64,000 bases of DNA, taken from contig CAJXQR010000003.1 of the NCBI GenBank assembly GCA_913058345.1, positions 62,001 to 126,000 on the forward strand. The letters run 5' to 3'. Numbering within the stretch: position 1 is the first letter of the stretch; every line of letters begins with the position of its first letter. The position numbers and the translations under genes were made by a program. This document shows, in pieces, positions 46,320-54,038 of the stretch. The notes under the pieces are model-generated. The model worked only from the letters and a program-made list of their open reading frames with translations. It searched no databases and was not told the DNA's origin. Source of the stretch: an uncultured Gammaproteobacteria bacterium. GTDB lineage: Bacteria > Pseudomonadota > Gammaproteobacteria > Pseudomonadales > Porticoccaceae.

Positions 46320-46444
46320 TGCGGGAGCGAGCCTCCTCAACCTGGTCACGGCCCCAGGTGATTGCGCAATGGCTGGCTGGGTGCGCCCGCAGGCATTCTC
46401 GCCCCAGCAACGGAAACCTCCCTCGCACAAAATTGAAGGGGTAA
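46319..46444 (+). CDS. Small phage ORF coupled by TAATG
   Basis: A 41-residue basic peptide (MRERASSTWSRPQVIAQW...) starting in the TAATG of the previous stop. It has Trp/Arg-rich composition and SNGNLP near the end. No clear ribosome site; reinitiation after the preceding stop would be needed. Not recognised. Confidence 0.4.
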   Translation: MRERASSTWSRPQVIAQWLAGCARRHSRPSNGNLPRTKLKG

Positions 46445-46494
46445 TTGCGCAAGGCCGTGTTTTTAATCAATCAATTGTATGAAGAAGGATTGTT

Positions 46495-46662
46495 ATGACG
46501 GAGTTTAGAGATAGCTATTTAAGCCGTGCAAAAAAGGCTGCCCCGCGCGCGCCGTTGTTGCCGCGCCCCGGCACTATGTTGGCCGCCATCGCCGCGCTTG
46601 AGGCTCAGCGTGACGTTGCCCGAGCTAAGAAGGTGCGGGCATTGTTGAGTGCACAGTCGTGA
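46495..46662 (+). CDS. Small phage protein
   Basis: 55 residues (MTEFRDSYLSRAKKAAPR...), basic with an Ala-rich helix. AAGGA precedes the ATG at good spacing. Its stop overlaps the next GTG start as GTGA. Function unknown; it lies in the replication operon. Confidence 0.55.
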   Translation: MTEFRDSYLSRAKKAAPRAPLLPRPGTMLAAIAALEAQRDVARAKKVRALLSAQS

Positions 46663-46778
46663 GTTGGAGTGAGTACCGTCGCTTGCGCTTGCTGGGCTTA
46701 AGCCGCGCTGAAATTGAGTGTGGTTTGTACCGCACTGGGCCTTGGTTTGAGTCGGCGGGGAGTGTGGGTGATGAGTGA
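46659..46778 (+). CDS. Very small phage protein
   Basis: 39 residues (MSWSEYRRLRLLGLSRAEIE...) with a GTG start overlapping the preceding stop, and a stop overlapping the DUF6378 gene start at 46771. The chain of overlaps supports translation. Function unknown. Confidence 0.5.
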   Translation: MSWSEYRRLRLLGLSRAEIECGLYRTGPWFESAGSVGDE

Positions 46779-47070
46779 TGAGATATATAGCGACCCTTAC
46801 GACATGAGTGTGGATGAAATTCTCGCTCAGCGCGGTGAGCGCTATGGTTTGTTTGCCGAGCATGCGCGCATAACGCAGAGCATTAAAAGAGCAATGGTCG
46901 ATAGCCCCAACTGGGCTGGCTTGAGTGATGATAAAAAAGAGGGGCTTGAGATGGTGGCTCACAAAATAGGGCGCATTCTTAATGGCGACCCTGAGTACCT
47001 CGACAGCTGGGACGATGTCGAGGGCTATACCAAGCTGGTGTCTAACATTCTGCGGGGTAAGCCGCAGTGA
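46771..47070 (+). CDS. DUF6378-type phage protein
   Basis: 99 residues; ILAQRGERYGLFAEHARITQSIK and EGLEMVAHKIGRILNGDPEYLDSWDDVEGY match the small phage family often placed next to replication or nucleotide-metabolism genes. The helix with paired acidic residues loosely recalls all-alpha NTP pyrophosphatases; function unproven. Overlaps the primase start by 4 bp. Confidence 0.75.
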   Translation: MSDEIYSDPYDMSVDEILAQRGERYGLFAEHARITQSIKRAMVDSPNWAGLSDDKKEGLEMVAHKIGRILNGDPEYLDSWDDVEGYTKLVSNILRGKPQ

Positions 47071-49571
47071 AAGAGTATCAATTCACCCTGGCCGATGCCG
47101 ACGATGCGCTGGCCCATATAAACCCCGATTTGCCCCGCGACGAGTGGGCGCAAATTGCTATGGCGCTAAAAGCCGAGTTTGGCGACGAGGGTTTTGATGC
47201 CTTCGATAATTGGAGCCAGGGCGGGGCCAGCTACAAGCCTGACGATGCGCGGGCCACCTGGCGGTCGGTTAAGGCCAGTGGCGGCATTACCATTGGTACG
47301 TTAATTGCCCAGGCTAAAGATGGTGGCTGGCAGCCGGCAAAGGCTGAGCCCAGCGCTGAAGAAAAAATTGAATTAATGAAAGCCCAGGCGCAGCGGCGCG
47401 AAAAAGTGGCCGCGCAGCAGGCGAAGGCTGAAGCGGCCCATGCCTCGAAAGTGGAGGATTGTATTGAACGCAGCGCGAAGATTTGGGATGCCTTGCCCGA
47501 TGCTGGGGCGAGTGATTATTTAGCTTGCAAGCAAGTAAAAGCCTGGGGCCTGCGTTTTAGCCGGGGCAGTGTGGTGGTGCCGGTGCGCAATGCCGAACGC
47601 GCCCTGGTGGGCCTGCAGTTTATTCAAGGCAACGGCGATAAGAAGTTTTTGACCGGTACGCAAAAGCGGGGCAGTTGGCATTTGTTGGGGGATATTACCC
47701 CCCGCGCCCCCATTGCTATTGTAGAGGGTTACGTCACCGGCGCCAGCATTCGCCAAGCCATGGGCTGGACAGTCGCCGTGGCGTTTGACGCAGGCAACGT
47801 GCTGGCCGTGGCTAAGGCGCTGCATGCGCAACACCCAGACGCTATTTTCATGATTTGCGCCGACGATGACTATAAAACACAGGGTAACCCGGGTGTTGCT
47901 GCTGCCACTAAAGCGGCCCAGCATTGCGGTGGCCGTGTGGTGGTTCCTGAGTTTGCACCCGATGCCGAGCGTGGCACGGATTGGAATGATTTACACGTGC
48001 AGGCGGGCTTGGCTGAGGTGAAAAAGCAGTTGTTGGCTGCCACGCAGCGCCCGTGTGAAACCCCCGCGCCCCCGGTGAGTGCTGGTGGCGCGCTGACGCT
48101 CGACAAAGCACTTGAGCGATTTGCGCTGGCTATGCCTGATGCCAAGGTGTGGGATTACAAATACAAGCGTTTGATGAACAAGCAAGCTGCCAAGACATTG
48201 CTGGCTAATTTGTGGGACGCGTGGGTAAAAGACCCTGCGCGTAAAGAGGTGCAGCAGCTCGACCTGTTGGATGATATTGCGGCCGCCAAGGCTGAGGGGC
48301 GCGGGGGGCTGACAGATGCCTTAAAGCGCTTTGTTTACCTTGCGGGCACCACTGATGTGTGGGACCGGTTGCGCCGCGAGCGGGTGAATGTTAACGCGCT
48401 GCGCTTGCAGTTGGCTGACGATTACGAAGACTGGCTGAAGCACCCTAAACGCCACGAGTTGCATCACACTGATTTGTTGTTCGACCCTCGGCAGAAGGGC
48501 CGCGACGGCGCTTACATTAATATGTTTCGGGGCCTGCCCTTGCAGCCTGTGCGCAATGACAGTGCGTGTGTGGGCATTCAAAAACTGGTGTTTAGTTTGT
48601 GTAATGAAGACCAGGACGACTGGCGCTGGCTAATGAGTTGGCTGGCTCTGCCTTTGCAGCAGGTGGGCGCGAAAATGGCCACGGCTGTATTAATGCACAG
48701 TAATAAGCAGGGTGCGGGTAAAAGCCTGTTTTTCGACGGTGTAATGCGCCAGATTTATGGCGAATACAGTGCCACGGTGAGCCAGCACGAGCTTGAAGAC
48801 AAGTACACGGTGTGGCGTAGCCAAAAGCTGTACGCGGTGTTTGAGGAGATTTTCTCTCGTGGCCAAAAGTACGACTATATGGGCCTTGTGAAGCAGATGG
48901 TGACCGGCGAGACCTTCCGGGTTGAACAGAAGTTCGTTACCGGCTGGGAAGAGATGAACTGCATGAATTCGGTGTTTTTGTCGAACGAGGTGCAACCCAT
49001 GTACATCGAGGACGAGGACCGGCGGTTTTTCGTGGTGTGGCCCCGCTGGAAGCTCAGCGACGAGCTGCAGCAGCAGGTGGCCCATGAGATAGCCAACGGT
49101 GGCATTGAAGCGTTTTATGCCTATTTGCTGGCGTGGGATCTAAAAGATTTTAACACCCACACCAAACCGCCCCGCAGTGCTGCTAAAGAGCGATTGATTA
49201 ACTTTGGCCGGGCGGGGTGGGAGTTGTTCGCTCTGCAATGGCAGGCGGGTGAAACCGACGCGCCGTATGTGCCAGTGCGCAATAAAGACCTGTACAAATT
49301 TTACGAGCGCTGGTGCAAGGGCCAGGGCGAGCGGGCGATTAGTAGCAATAAGTTTACCGGGCTAATTAAAACCCTCGACTGGTTGCGTAGTCGGGCGGGT
49401 GTGCATTACGAGAGTGGGCACTCAACAGCCAAGGCGCGCTTCTTTCTGCCCCGCGATGTTGCTATGCCACCGGGGAAAACGCAAGGCGAGTGGCTGGGTG
49501 ACTGTGTTGAGCAGTGGGATAAATTGCTTGCCGCGCCCGTTTCTGGCGGAGGTTTTAGCAATGTTGCGTAA
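47067..49571 (+). CDS. Phage primase-helicase (PriCT-2, Toprim, DUF5906)
   Basis: 834 residues. Residues 1-90 are a PriCT-2 domain (DEWAQIAMALKAEFG, WRSVKASGGITIGTLI). Residues about 175-320 form a Toprim domain with IAIVEGYVTGAS and ICADDDYKT carrying the metal acidic residues. Residues about 480-760 are a D5/SF3-like helicase with Walker A HSNKQGAGKSLFF and Walker B AVFEEIF. It should make primers and open the phage origin. GTG start overlaps the previous stop. Confidence 0.9.
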   Translation: MKEYQFTLADADDALAHINPDLPRDEWAQIAMALKAEFGDEGFDAFDNWSQGGASYKPDDARATWRSVKASGGITIGTLIAQAKDGGWQPAKAEPSAEEKIELMKAQAQRREKVAAQQAKAEAAHASKVEDCIERSAKIWDALPDAGASDYLACKQVKAWGLRFSRGSVVVPVRNAERALVGLQFIQGNGDKKFLTGTQKRGSWHLLGDITPRAPIAIVEGYVTGASIRQAMGWTVAVAFDAGNVLAVAKALHAQHPDAIFMICADDDYKTQGNPGVAAATKAAQHCGGRVVVPEFAPDAERGTDWNDLHVQAGLAEVKKQLLAATQRPCETPAPPVSAGGALTLDKALERFALAMPDAKVWDYKYKRLMNKQAAKTLLANLWDAWVKDPARKEVQQLDLLDDIAAAKAEGRGGLTDALKRFVYLAGTTDVWDRLRRERVNVNALRLQLADDYEDWLKHPKRHELHHTDLLFDPRQKGRDGAYINMFRGLPLQPVRNDSACVGIQKLVFSLCNEDQDDWRWLMSWLALPLQQVGAKMATAVLMHSNKQGAGKSLFFDGVMRQIYGEYSATVSQHELEDKYTVWRSQKLYAVFEEIFSRGQKYDYMGLVKQMVTGETFRVEQKFVTGWEEMNCMNSVFLSNEVQPMYIEDEDRRFFVVWPRWKLSDELQQQVAHEIANGGIEAFYAYLLAWDLKDFNTHTKPPRSAAKERLINFGRAGWELFALQWQAGETDAPYVPVRNKDLYKFYERWCKGQGERAISSNKFTGLIKTLDWLRSRAGVHYESGHSTAKARFFLPRDVAMPPGKTQGEWLGDCVEQWDKLLAAPVSGGGFSNVA

Positions 49572-49770
49572 AAATGCCCCGATTTGCCCCGGATGCCCCG
49601 TTTTTTTTGCAAAGCCGGGGCAAGCTAAGCCCTTGAAAACCAAGGGAATGCCCCGCATGCCACGCTTGCCACGGGGTTTCCCGCGCGCACGTGTGTATGT
49701 TTTTAAAATAAAAAAACTCTCCCGTGTGCGCGTAAACAGGCGTGGCATGCGGGGCATGCGGGGCAAATAG
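49561..49770 (+). CDS. Doubtful small ORF in repeat region
   Basis: 69 codons starting inside the primase 3' end. The peptide is Arg/Pro/Gly-rich and mirrors the DNA repeats (GMPRMPRLPRG, RGMRGMRGK), so the open frame may be a by-product of the repeats. No ribosome site. Confidence 0.2.
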   Translation: MLRKNAPICPGCPVFFAKPGQAKPLKTKGMPRMPRLPRGFPRARVYVFKIKKLSRVRVNRRGMRGMRGK

Positions 49771-49835
49771 AATTAAATCAATAACTTACGTTGCCCCGGT
49801 TAGGGTTTAAAAACGGGGCAACCGGGGCAGGGTAA
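49574..49835. repeat. GGGGCA-repeat region with long dyad, candidate phage origin
   Basis: About ten copies of TGCCCCG or its complement CGGGGCA occur in 260 bp, directly after the primase gene. An 18-bp perfect inverted repeat ATGCCCCGCATGCCACGC (49648-49665) / its complement (49740-49757) encloses a loop of about 74 nt that itself contains CGCGCAC / GTGCGCG arms and an A/T-rich core of A and T runs. Iterated sites plus an AT-rich core next to the primase suggest an origin. Attenuation or a structured RNA are alternatives. Confidence 0.55.
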
Positions 49836-49869
49836 AAAAGGCTTAAAAACCCAGAAAGAGGACCAAGAA

Positions 49870-50169
49870 ATGCGAAAAACATTAAGTGTAGAGAAAAAAG
49901 CGAAGCTGGCGCAGTACGAGCGGGATGTTGCCGCATGGGTTGCTAAACACGGGCCGATACCACTGGTGCCCGTGCAACAGCTGAGGTTGACAGCAGGTCG
50001 CTTAGGCAGCGTGAGAGAGAGCGGTTTCAGCGGGAGTGTGCTGGGTGATGCAGGGCACGATGCACCAACACGCGAAGTATTGGTCGAGACTCTTCAGATA
50101 AAGCCCATGCTCAGCGGTGAGCGTAGCGGGTCCGCTGGAGCTACTGGTTATATTTTAAGTAATGGGTAA
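49870..50169 (+). CDS. Hypothetical phage protein
   Basis: 99 residues, unknown. The N-terminus is basic and helical (EKKAKLAQYERDVAAWVAKHG). AGAGGACC lies before the ATG. The last codons run into the left arm of a 17-bp inverted repeat, so the 3' half could be non-coding DNA read by chance. Confidence 0.45.
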   Translation: MRKTLSVEKKAKLAQYERDVAAWVAKHGPIPLVPVQQLRLTAGRLGSVRESGFSGSVLGDAGHDAPTREVLVETLQIKPMLSGERSGSAGATGYILSNG

Positions 50170-50293
50170 ATGAGGTATGCCTTGTGGGATTGCTAATCAA
50201 ACCGTCCCGGTCGATACATAAAAGGTTTGGCGAAAGAGTGATAGACCTACCGCGTAGCCACCAGAAGAGCGCGGCTCATTACTTAAAATATAA
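50148..50293. repeat. 146-bp element bounded by 17-bp perfect inverted repeats
   Basis: TTATATTTTAAGTAATG (50148-50164) and its exact complement (50277-50293) bound the element. Inside, CAAACC / GGTTTG and ACCG / CGGT arms allow a branched fold. No target-site duplication is visible at the ends. It fills most of the gap before ssb. It could be a structured RNA, a regulatory hairpin or a small MITE-like element. Confidence 0.6.
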
Positions 50294-50348
50294 CAGCGTG
50301 TTCTACGGGATGAAATTCCACATAACGAAGTATTGACGAGAATCAACC

Positions 50349-50834
50349 ATGGCTAGAGGCATCAACAAAGTTATTTTAATCGGCAACCTGGGGCAAGACC
50401 CAGACACCCGCTACATGCCCTCGGGCGGTGCGGTGACCAATGTGAATATTGCCACCAGCGAGACCTGGAAGGATAAGCAAACCGGGCAACCTCAGGAACG
50501 TACGGAGTGGCACCGGGTAATTTTCTTTAACCGCCTGGCGGAGGTTGCCGGGGAGTATTTGCGCAAGGGTAGCAAGGTTTACATTGAGGGTTCGCTGCGC
50601 ACGCGTAAATGGCAAGACAAAACCACCGGCGCCGACCGCTACACCACGGAGATTGTGGCGGGTGAAATGCAGATGCTGGATAGCCGAGGGGCTGAGAGTG
50701 CGGGTAATACCGCTGCGTATGCTCAACAGCAGGCGCCCGGTGCGGGGGCACAACCAGGGCAACCAGCCGCGCCGCAAGCGGCACCTGCTCAGGGTGGCGG
50801 GTTTGACAATTTTGATGATGATATTCCGTTTTAG
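50349..50834 (+). CDS. ssb: Single-stranded DNA-binding protein
   Basis: 161 residues: an N-terminal OB fold ([47 protein letters not shown]), a Gln/Ala/Pro-rich linker and the canonical acidic tip DNFDDDIPF that recruits replication partners. It acts with the primase-helicase in phage replication. The stop overlaps the next gene's GTG. Confidence 0.95.
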   Translation: MARGINKVILIGNLGQDPDTRYMPSGGAVTNVNIATSETWKDKQTGQPQERTEWHRVIFFNRLAEVAGEYLRKGSKVYIEGSLRTRKWQDKTTGADRYTTEIVAGEMQMLDSRGAESAGNTAAYAQQQAPGAGAQPGQPAAPQAAPAQGGGFDNFDDDIPF

Positions 50835-51052
50835 TGCGCGACGAGCTGCGCCCTCGGCATTATGCAGCCAAGTGCTGCGCCCTGCCGAGCCGAGCCGAGC
50901 GGCGGGCGTATTTGGAAGAGGTGGTTCCGGGCCATTTTAGGGATTGGGTGCGCTTGTATGTTGAGTTTGAATTTGAGCGCAAGGAAAAGAAGAGAAGGCA
51001 AGAAAAGGGCAAAGGAAATGATGAGCAATGCTTCAATAATCGGGATTATTAG
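50834..51052 (+). CDS. Small conserved-looking phage protein
   Basis: 72 residues with GTG start overlapping ssb. RHYAAKCCALPSRAERRAYLEEVVPGHFRDWVRLYVE resembles small helical proteins frequent in phage replication operons; the C-terminus is highly charged. Function unknown. Confidence 0.6.
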   Translation: MRDELRPRHYAAKCCALPSRAERRAYLEEVVPGHFRDWVRLYVEFEFERKEKKRRQEKGKGNDEQCFNNRDY

Positions 51053-51209
51053 TGATATCGAGGCCGTTGTGCAAATGGGAAACGGAGGGTTTTCTCTGCG
51101 TTGTGGTGAAAGAAAAGCAGCCGTGAAAACTGGTGCGCCGGGAGTGAAGCGGCGCAAAGCGAAGAGAAAAGCGAAAAAAATGGCTAGGCGGGTGAGTCGA
51201 AAGAAATAA
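51018..51209 (+). CDS. Small basic phage protein
   Basis: 63 residues from ATG at 51018, preceded by AAAGGA. The second half is strongly basic (KRRKAKRKAKKMARRVSRKK), so it probably binds nucleic acid. It overlaps the previous gene's end in another frame. Not recognised. Confidence 0.45.
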   Translation: MMSNASIIGIISDIEAVVQMGNGGFSLRCGERKAAVKTGAPGVKRRKAKRKAKKMARRVSRKK

Positions 51210-51233
51210 CAGAGTTAATAAGTGGGGTGGGTA

Positions 51234-51797
51234 ATGGTTTTACGGTCGGCAAGGCAAGCGTGGGCGGTGGTGTTTGAAGGTTTGCGGGCGCAAAGCTGGG
51301 GCGAGGGTGCTGGTGGTGGCGGGCGCAATACGGCTGATTACCGCATTCTCGACGGCCTGGTGGCGGGGCGGGTGATGGCGATTATCGATAACTTACCGGA
51401 GCAGTGCTACACCTGGGGTATGTGGGCGTACACCGAGCCCCGCGAGGGCGACGTAAAAAAACAAGCTGACCGGGAGATGTTTTTGCTTGAATGGCTGGTG
51501 AAGGCGCTGGATGCCGCCGGGGTGCCCGATGTGCGCAGCGATGCCGAGGGCGAGGCGGAGGAGCGTCTGCTGCTGATGCTGTTGCACGACACTCGCCAGC
51601 GCGAGCGCAATGGCCGAGAGTTGCACAGCAAGGCAGATATGGCGCGTGCGCTGGGTGTTGATCGGCGCTGTCTTGATGCTCGGTATAAGTGGGGGCGGCG
51701 TTGTGCTGTTGCTAGAGCGTCGCTAGATGAGTTGATCGGTGGTGCCCTGGGGCCGGTGGCGCGGGTGCTGGGTGAGATTAATGCGCGGGCGGCTTAA
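51234..51797 (+). CDS. Phage protein in the position of antiterminator Q
   Basis: 187 residues from the ATG at 51234 (GGGGTGG upstream). The C-terminal half contains an HTH-like stretch SKADMARALGVDRRCLDARYKWGRR. It is the last gene of the rightward early operon, just ahead of the accessory cassette and the late promoter. Position and HTH suggest a late-gene activator or antiterminator analogous to lambda Q. I do not recognise sequence homology to a named Q family. Confidence 0.55.
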   Translation: MVLRSARQAWAVVFEGLRAQSWGEGAGGGGRNTADYRILDGLVAGRVMAIIDNLPEQCYTWGMWAYTEPREGDVKKQADREMFLLEWLVKALDAAGVPDVRSDAEGEAEERLLLMLLHDTRQRERNGRELHSKADMARALGVDRRCLDARYKWGRRCAVARASLDELIGGALGPVARVLGEINARAA

Positions 51798-51871
51798 TGT
51801 TGTAATAAAAGTCGCAATTTATTGAAATAAACTCTTGCTATCTAAGCTGCCTTTTTGTATTGTTACGACAT

Positions 51872-51886
51872 CTGCTGCACAAGCAG
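51872..51886. promoter_or_regulatory. Palindrome CTGCT-N5-AGCAG, copy 1
   Basis: CTGCTGCACAAGCAG lies 35 bp before the gene at 51922. The same CTGCY-N5-RGCAG dyad recurs at 52609 and 52657. Likely operator of a dimeric regulator; a possible promoter TTGCTA, 17 bp, TATTGT (about 51834-51862) lies just upstream. Confidence 0.5.
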
Positions 51887-51921
51887 GTATTAATCAAATA
51901 ACTTCGCTCAGGAGAATCAAT

Positions 51922-52311
51922 ATGTACACTCAATCAGAAGCCATAAAAGAAATACGCGAAATCGCTAAAGACAACGGTCTCACGTTTAAGCGCGGAAACA
52001 TAACTATAAACGGCAAACCTTCTTACAGATTCTGTGAGCGCGGCACCGATAATGTTGTGCTTGATAATCAGCTTTTTTGGACAGCTTACGAAAATTGCAT
52101 GAATGGTTGCATTGAAAAAATCACGGGGAACACTCCCGCGCCTGCGGTCACCATCACTTGTGAAGAATATGAAATCTGCGGGGAAAGACGCTGGCTCGTC
52201 GAAGAGGATGGTGTGGGCGGCTTTCTCGATGCAGACGAGCTTGTTGGCGTTCTTGGCGCTGAAAGAGCTGAAATGGTCATCAATAATGAGCCTTGCGATT
52301 ATCAGTGGTAG
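51922..52311 (+). CDS. Hypothetical protein of the prophage accessory cassette
   Basis: 129 residues from the ATG with AGGAGA upstream. MYTQSEAIKEIREIAKDNGLTFKRGNITINGKPSYRF looks like a small alpha/beta domain common in phage accessory proteins; function unknown. The codons are A/T-richer than those of neighbours on either side, which suggests separate acquisition. Confidence 0.65.
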   Translation: MYTQSEAIKEIREIAKDNGLTFKRGNITINGKPSYRFCERGTDNVVLDNQLFWTAYENCMNGCIEKITGNTPAPAVTITCEEYEICGERRWLVEEDGVGGFLDADELVGVLGAERAEMVINNEPCDYQW

Positions 52312-52322
52312 CAGGATTTTAG

Positions 52323-52586
52323 ATGACAAATAACCACATCTTCAATCGCCTATTGCATCTCACCGGGTGCAGCAGGCATCCCGAGTTAACGATAGAAATA
52401 TTTAAACTAGGCGGCATTCGTGCTTCAAAATCACTGATTAAGGGCTGGCGCACAACCAAAGGCTCCAGAGCAACGCATATGCCCGACCAGGTGCTTGATG
52501 GCTTTATATCCGGGTTGTTCGAATATCGAGATAAGCAGCAAGAGAAAGGTATTGATCTTTTTTATACTGACGAGAAGTCAGTTTAG
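52323..52586 (+). CDS. DUF1456-like protein
   Basis: 87 residues. IEIFKLGGIRASKSLIKGWR and MPDQVLDGFISGLFEYRDK resemble one repeat of DUF1456 (YehS-like) proteins, whose role is unknown. Normal family members carry two repeats; this one has about one. It starts 11 bp after the previous stop, so the two are co-transcribed. Confidence 0.65.
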   Translation: MTNNHIFNRLLHLTGCSRHPELTIEIFKLGGIRASKSLIKGWRTTKGSRATHMPDQVLDGFISGLFEYRDKQQEKGIDLFYTDEKSV

Positions 52587-52608
52587 TAAAATGCGTTATT
52601 GCTGATAA

Positions 52609-52671
52609 CTGCTGAACAAGCAGCTTAAAAAAATATGTTCCACTTTTTCAATTTCACTGCCGGTCAGGCAG
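52609..52671. promoter_or_regulatory. Palindromes CTGCY-N5-RGCAG, copies 2 and 3
   Basis: CTGCTGAACAAGCAG (52609-52623) and CTGCCGGTCAGGCAG (52657-52671) both run on into CTTA and are 48 bp apart. They precede the ATG at 52689. With copy 1 at 51872 they form a set not seen in the rest of the prophage arm that I read. Confidence 0.5.
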
Positions 52672-52688
52672 CTTATGGAAACAGATCA

Positions 52689-52964
52689 ATGGCACGTAAA
52701 CACAATATTACAGGCATAGCCGGGCTCAGTATTGGTGAAACAAAAAATGATCGGGGCTACTCGATGACTCGCTACACTGTAAATCATAAAGTGGATGGAA
52801 AGGCCAAGGCAAAATCGTTTTATTTCGGGGCGCGACAATCTCAAAAAGACGCATTTATTAAAGCCTGCGCTTATATGCTAGAGAGCGGATTGATTGAGGA
52901 AAGCCTTGATCCTATGAGTATTTATATTGAATTTGGCCATAGCAGGTTGGGTTGTCGAGACTAA
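52689..52964 (+). CDS. Hypothetical accessory-cassette protein, AP2-like look
   Basis: 91 residues from ATG 52689. ITGIAGLSIGE, RYTVNHKVDGKAKAKSFYFGARQSQKDAFIKACAYM resembles the three-strand-plus-helix AP2 DNA-binding domain found in phage HNH proteins, but without a nuclease part. An in-frame ATG at 52635 would place the third palindrome inside the gene, so 52689 is preferred. Function unproven. Confidence 0.5.
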   Translation: MARKHNITGIAGLSIGETKNDRGYSMTRYTVNHKVDGKAKAKSFYFGARQSQKDAFIKACAYMLESGLIEESLDPMSIYIEFGHSRLGCRD

Positions 52965-53024
52965 GAAGAGCGAAAAAATATAGCCTGCAGTTTGCATCGC
53001 TGAATTAATAAAGTGGTGAGTGAC

Positions 53025-53079
53025 GAGCCTTAAACAAGGCTCTAGTTAAAAGGCGGGTGCTTTTGCCCGTCCATTTTTC
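53025..53079 (+). terminator. Tandem hairpins, probable terminator
   Basis: GAGCCTT-AAAC-AAGGCTC (53025-53042) is followed by GGCGGG / CCCGTCC and ATTTTTC (53052-53079). The second hairpin with T-run looks like an intrinsic terminator for the accessory genes. Confidence 0.6.
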
Positions 53080-53107
53080 AACGACTTGTTATATTTTGGG
53101 GAATATT

Positions 53108-53329
53108 ATGGAGCGTGAAAACAGATACGTGGTTGTTAAACGTAAAGATATTTTGCGGTACTTGTCTGCGGTCGAAGAAAAACAGCTTGGATTGTTGGTT
53201 GAAAAAATCGACGAGGGCCGCAAACAGGATAATCGATGCGTTCTGCAATGTGTTGTTGTTGAATCTGATTGGCCTGAATACGAGCCCACATGGAACGCTG
53301 TTGAGAAACGTGCTGATGCTGAAATATAA
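53108..53329 (+). CDS. Small phage protein
   Basis: 73 residues; starts MERENRYVVVKRKDI and ends with VVVESDWPEYEPTWNAVEKRAD, a pattern common in small phage proteins of unknown role. GGGGAA lies before the ATG. It lies between a terminator and the late promoter. Confidence 0.6.
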   Translation: MERENRYVVVKRKDILRYLSAVEEKQLGLLVEKIDEGRKQDNRCVLQCVVVESDWPEYEPTWNAVEKRADAEI

Positions 53330-53369
53330 CAGGGCGTTAACAGGAAATAAAAAATATAGAAAACAGCAC

Positions 53370-53399
53370 TTGACGAAATACGACACTTTGCCCTAGTAT
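53370..53399 (+). promoter_or_regulatory. Candidate late promoter (PR'-like)
   Basis: TTGACG (53370-53375), 18 bp, TAGTAT (53394-53399). It is followed after about 55-75 nt by an intrinsic terminator and then by lysis, packaging and structural genes. The arrangement matches lambda PR'-tR', where Q lets polymerase pass the terminator. Confidence 0.75.
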
Positions 53400-53453
53400 T
53401 CCCCATGCTGGCGCTAATTGCATTAAACATGTAGTTCGCGCTATTTTTATATC

Positions 53454-53480
53454 AAAAGCCCGCTTCTTGCGGGTTTTTTT
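53454..53480 (+). terminator. Intrinsic terminator between late promoter and lysis genes
   Basis: AAAAGCCCGC, TTCTT loop, GCGGG and seven T. It ends directly before the endolysin ribosome site. Late genes downstream would be silent unless transcription is antiterminated. Confidence 0.88.
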
Positions 53481-53495
53481 ATGCCCGGAGTTTAT

Positions 53496-54038
53496 ATGAG
53501 AGGTCACAGCGATGCTTTAGTTGAAAGCTGGTTGGTGCGCATTGTTGGGCACGAGGGTGAGTTCTCTGACAATCCTTTGGACCCCGGCAACTGGACGGGC
53601 GGCATTGTTGGCCAGGGCGAGCTGAAGGGCACTAAATTTGGTATTAGTGCGAAGACGTATCCCGATTTAAATATTGCTGGACTGACGTTGCCTGACACGG
53701 TGGCGATTTACCAGCGCGATTTTGTGCGCCCACTAAAGCTGGGGCGCTATCGCGATGGCGTGGCGTATCAGTTGCTGGATTTTGCGGTTAACGCGGGGCC
53801 TGGTCGTGCGGTTCGTCGTTTGCAGCGAGCCGTTGGTGTTGCTGATGACGGTGTTGTCGGCCCGGTAACATTAGCTGCGCTTGAGGCGCTTAGTGAGGGC
53901 GATGTGATTATGTTGCTGTTAGCTGAGCGCATTGAGTTTATGACGTATTTGCGTAATTGGGCTGATGCGAGCAAGGGCTGGATGCGCCGTATTGCTGATA
54001 ATTTACGGTTTGGCGCTGTGGACACTGGCGACAAATGA
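53496..54038 (+). CDS. Endolysin, glycoside hydrolase 108 family
   Basis: 180 residues from the ATG at 53496 (GGAG upstream; an earlier ATG at 53481 touches the terminator). Catalytic Glu is expected in GHEGEFSDNPLDPGNW. DFAVNAGPGRAVRRLQ leads into the C-terminal PG_binding_3-type helical part (VGVADDGVVGPVTLAAL). It should cut peptidoglycan glycan strands at lysis. No signal peptide, so it depends on the holin. Confidence 0.9.
   Translation: MRGHSDALVESWLVRIVGHEGEFSDNPLDPGNWTGGIVGQGELKGTKFGISAKTYPDLNIAGLTLPDTVAIYQRDFVRPLKLGRYRDGVAYQLLDFAVNAGPGRAVRRLQRAVGVADDGVVGPVTLAALEALSEGDVIMLLLAERIEFMTYLRNWADASKGWMRRIADNLRFGAVDTGDK

Noticed and set aside
49422-49766. Leftward ORF opposite the primase 3' end with MPRMPRMPR repeats
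   Set aside because: It is antisense to a clear gene and to the repeat region; the peptide repeats come from the DNA repeats, and it has no ribosome site.
49574-49835. CRISPR array
   Set aside because: Repeats are only 7-8 bp, occur in both orientations and have irregular spacing; no cas genes are present.
50148-50293. Integron attC site
   Set aside because: The arms lack the GTTRRRY/RYYYAAC core sites and no integron integrase is present.
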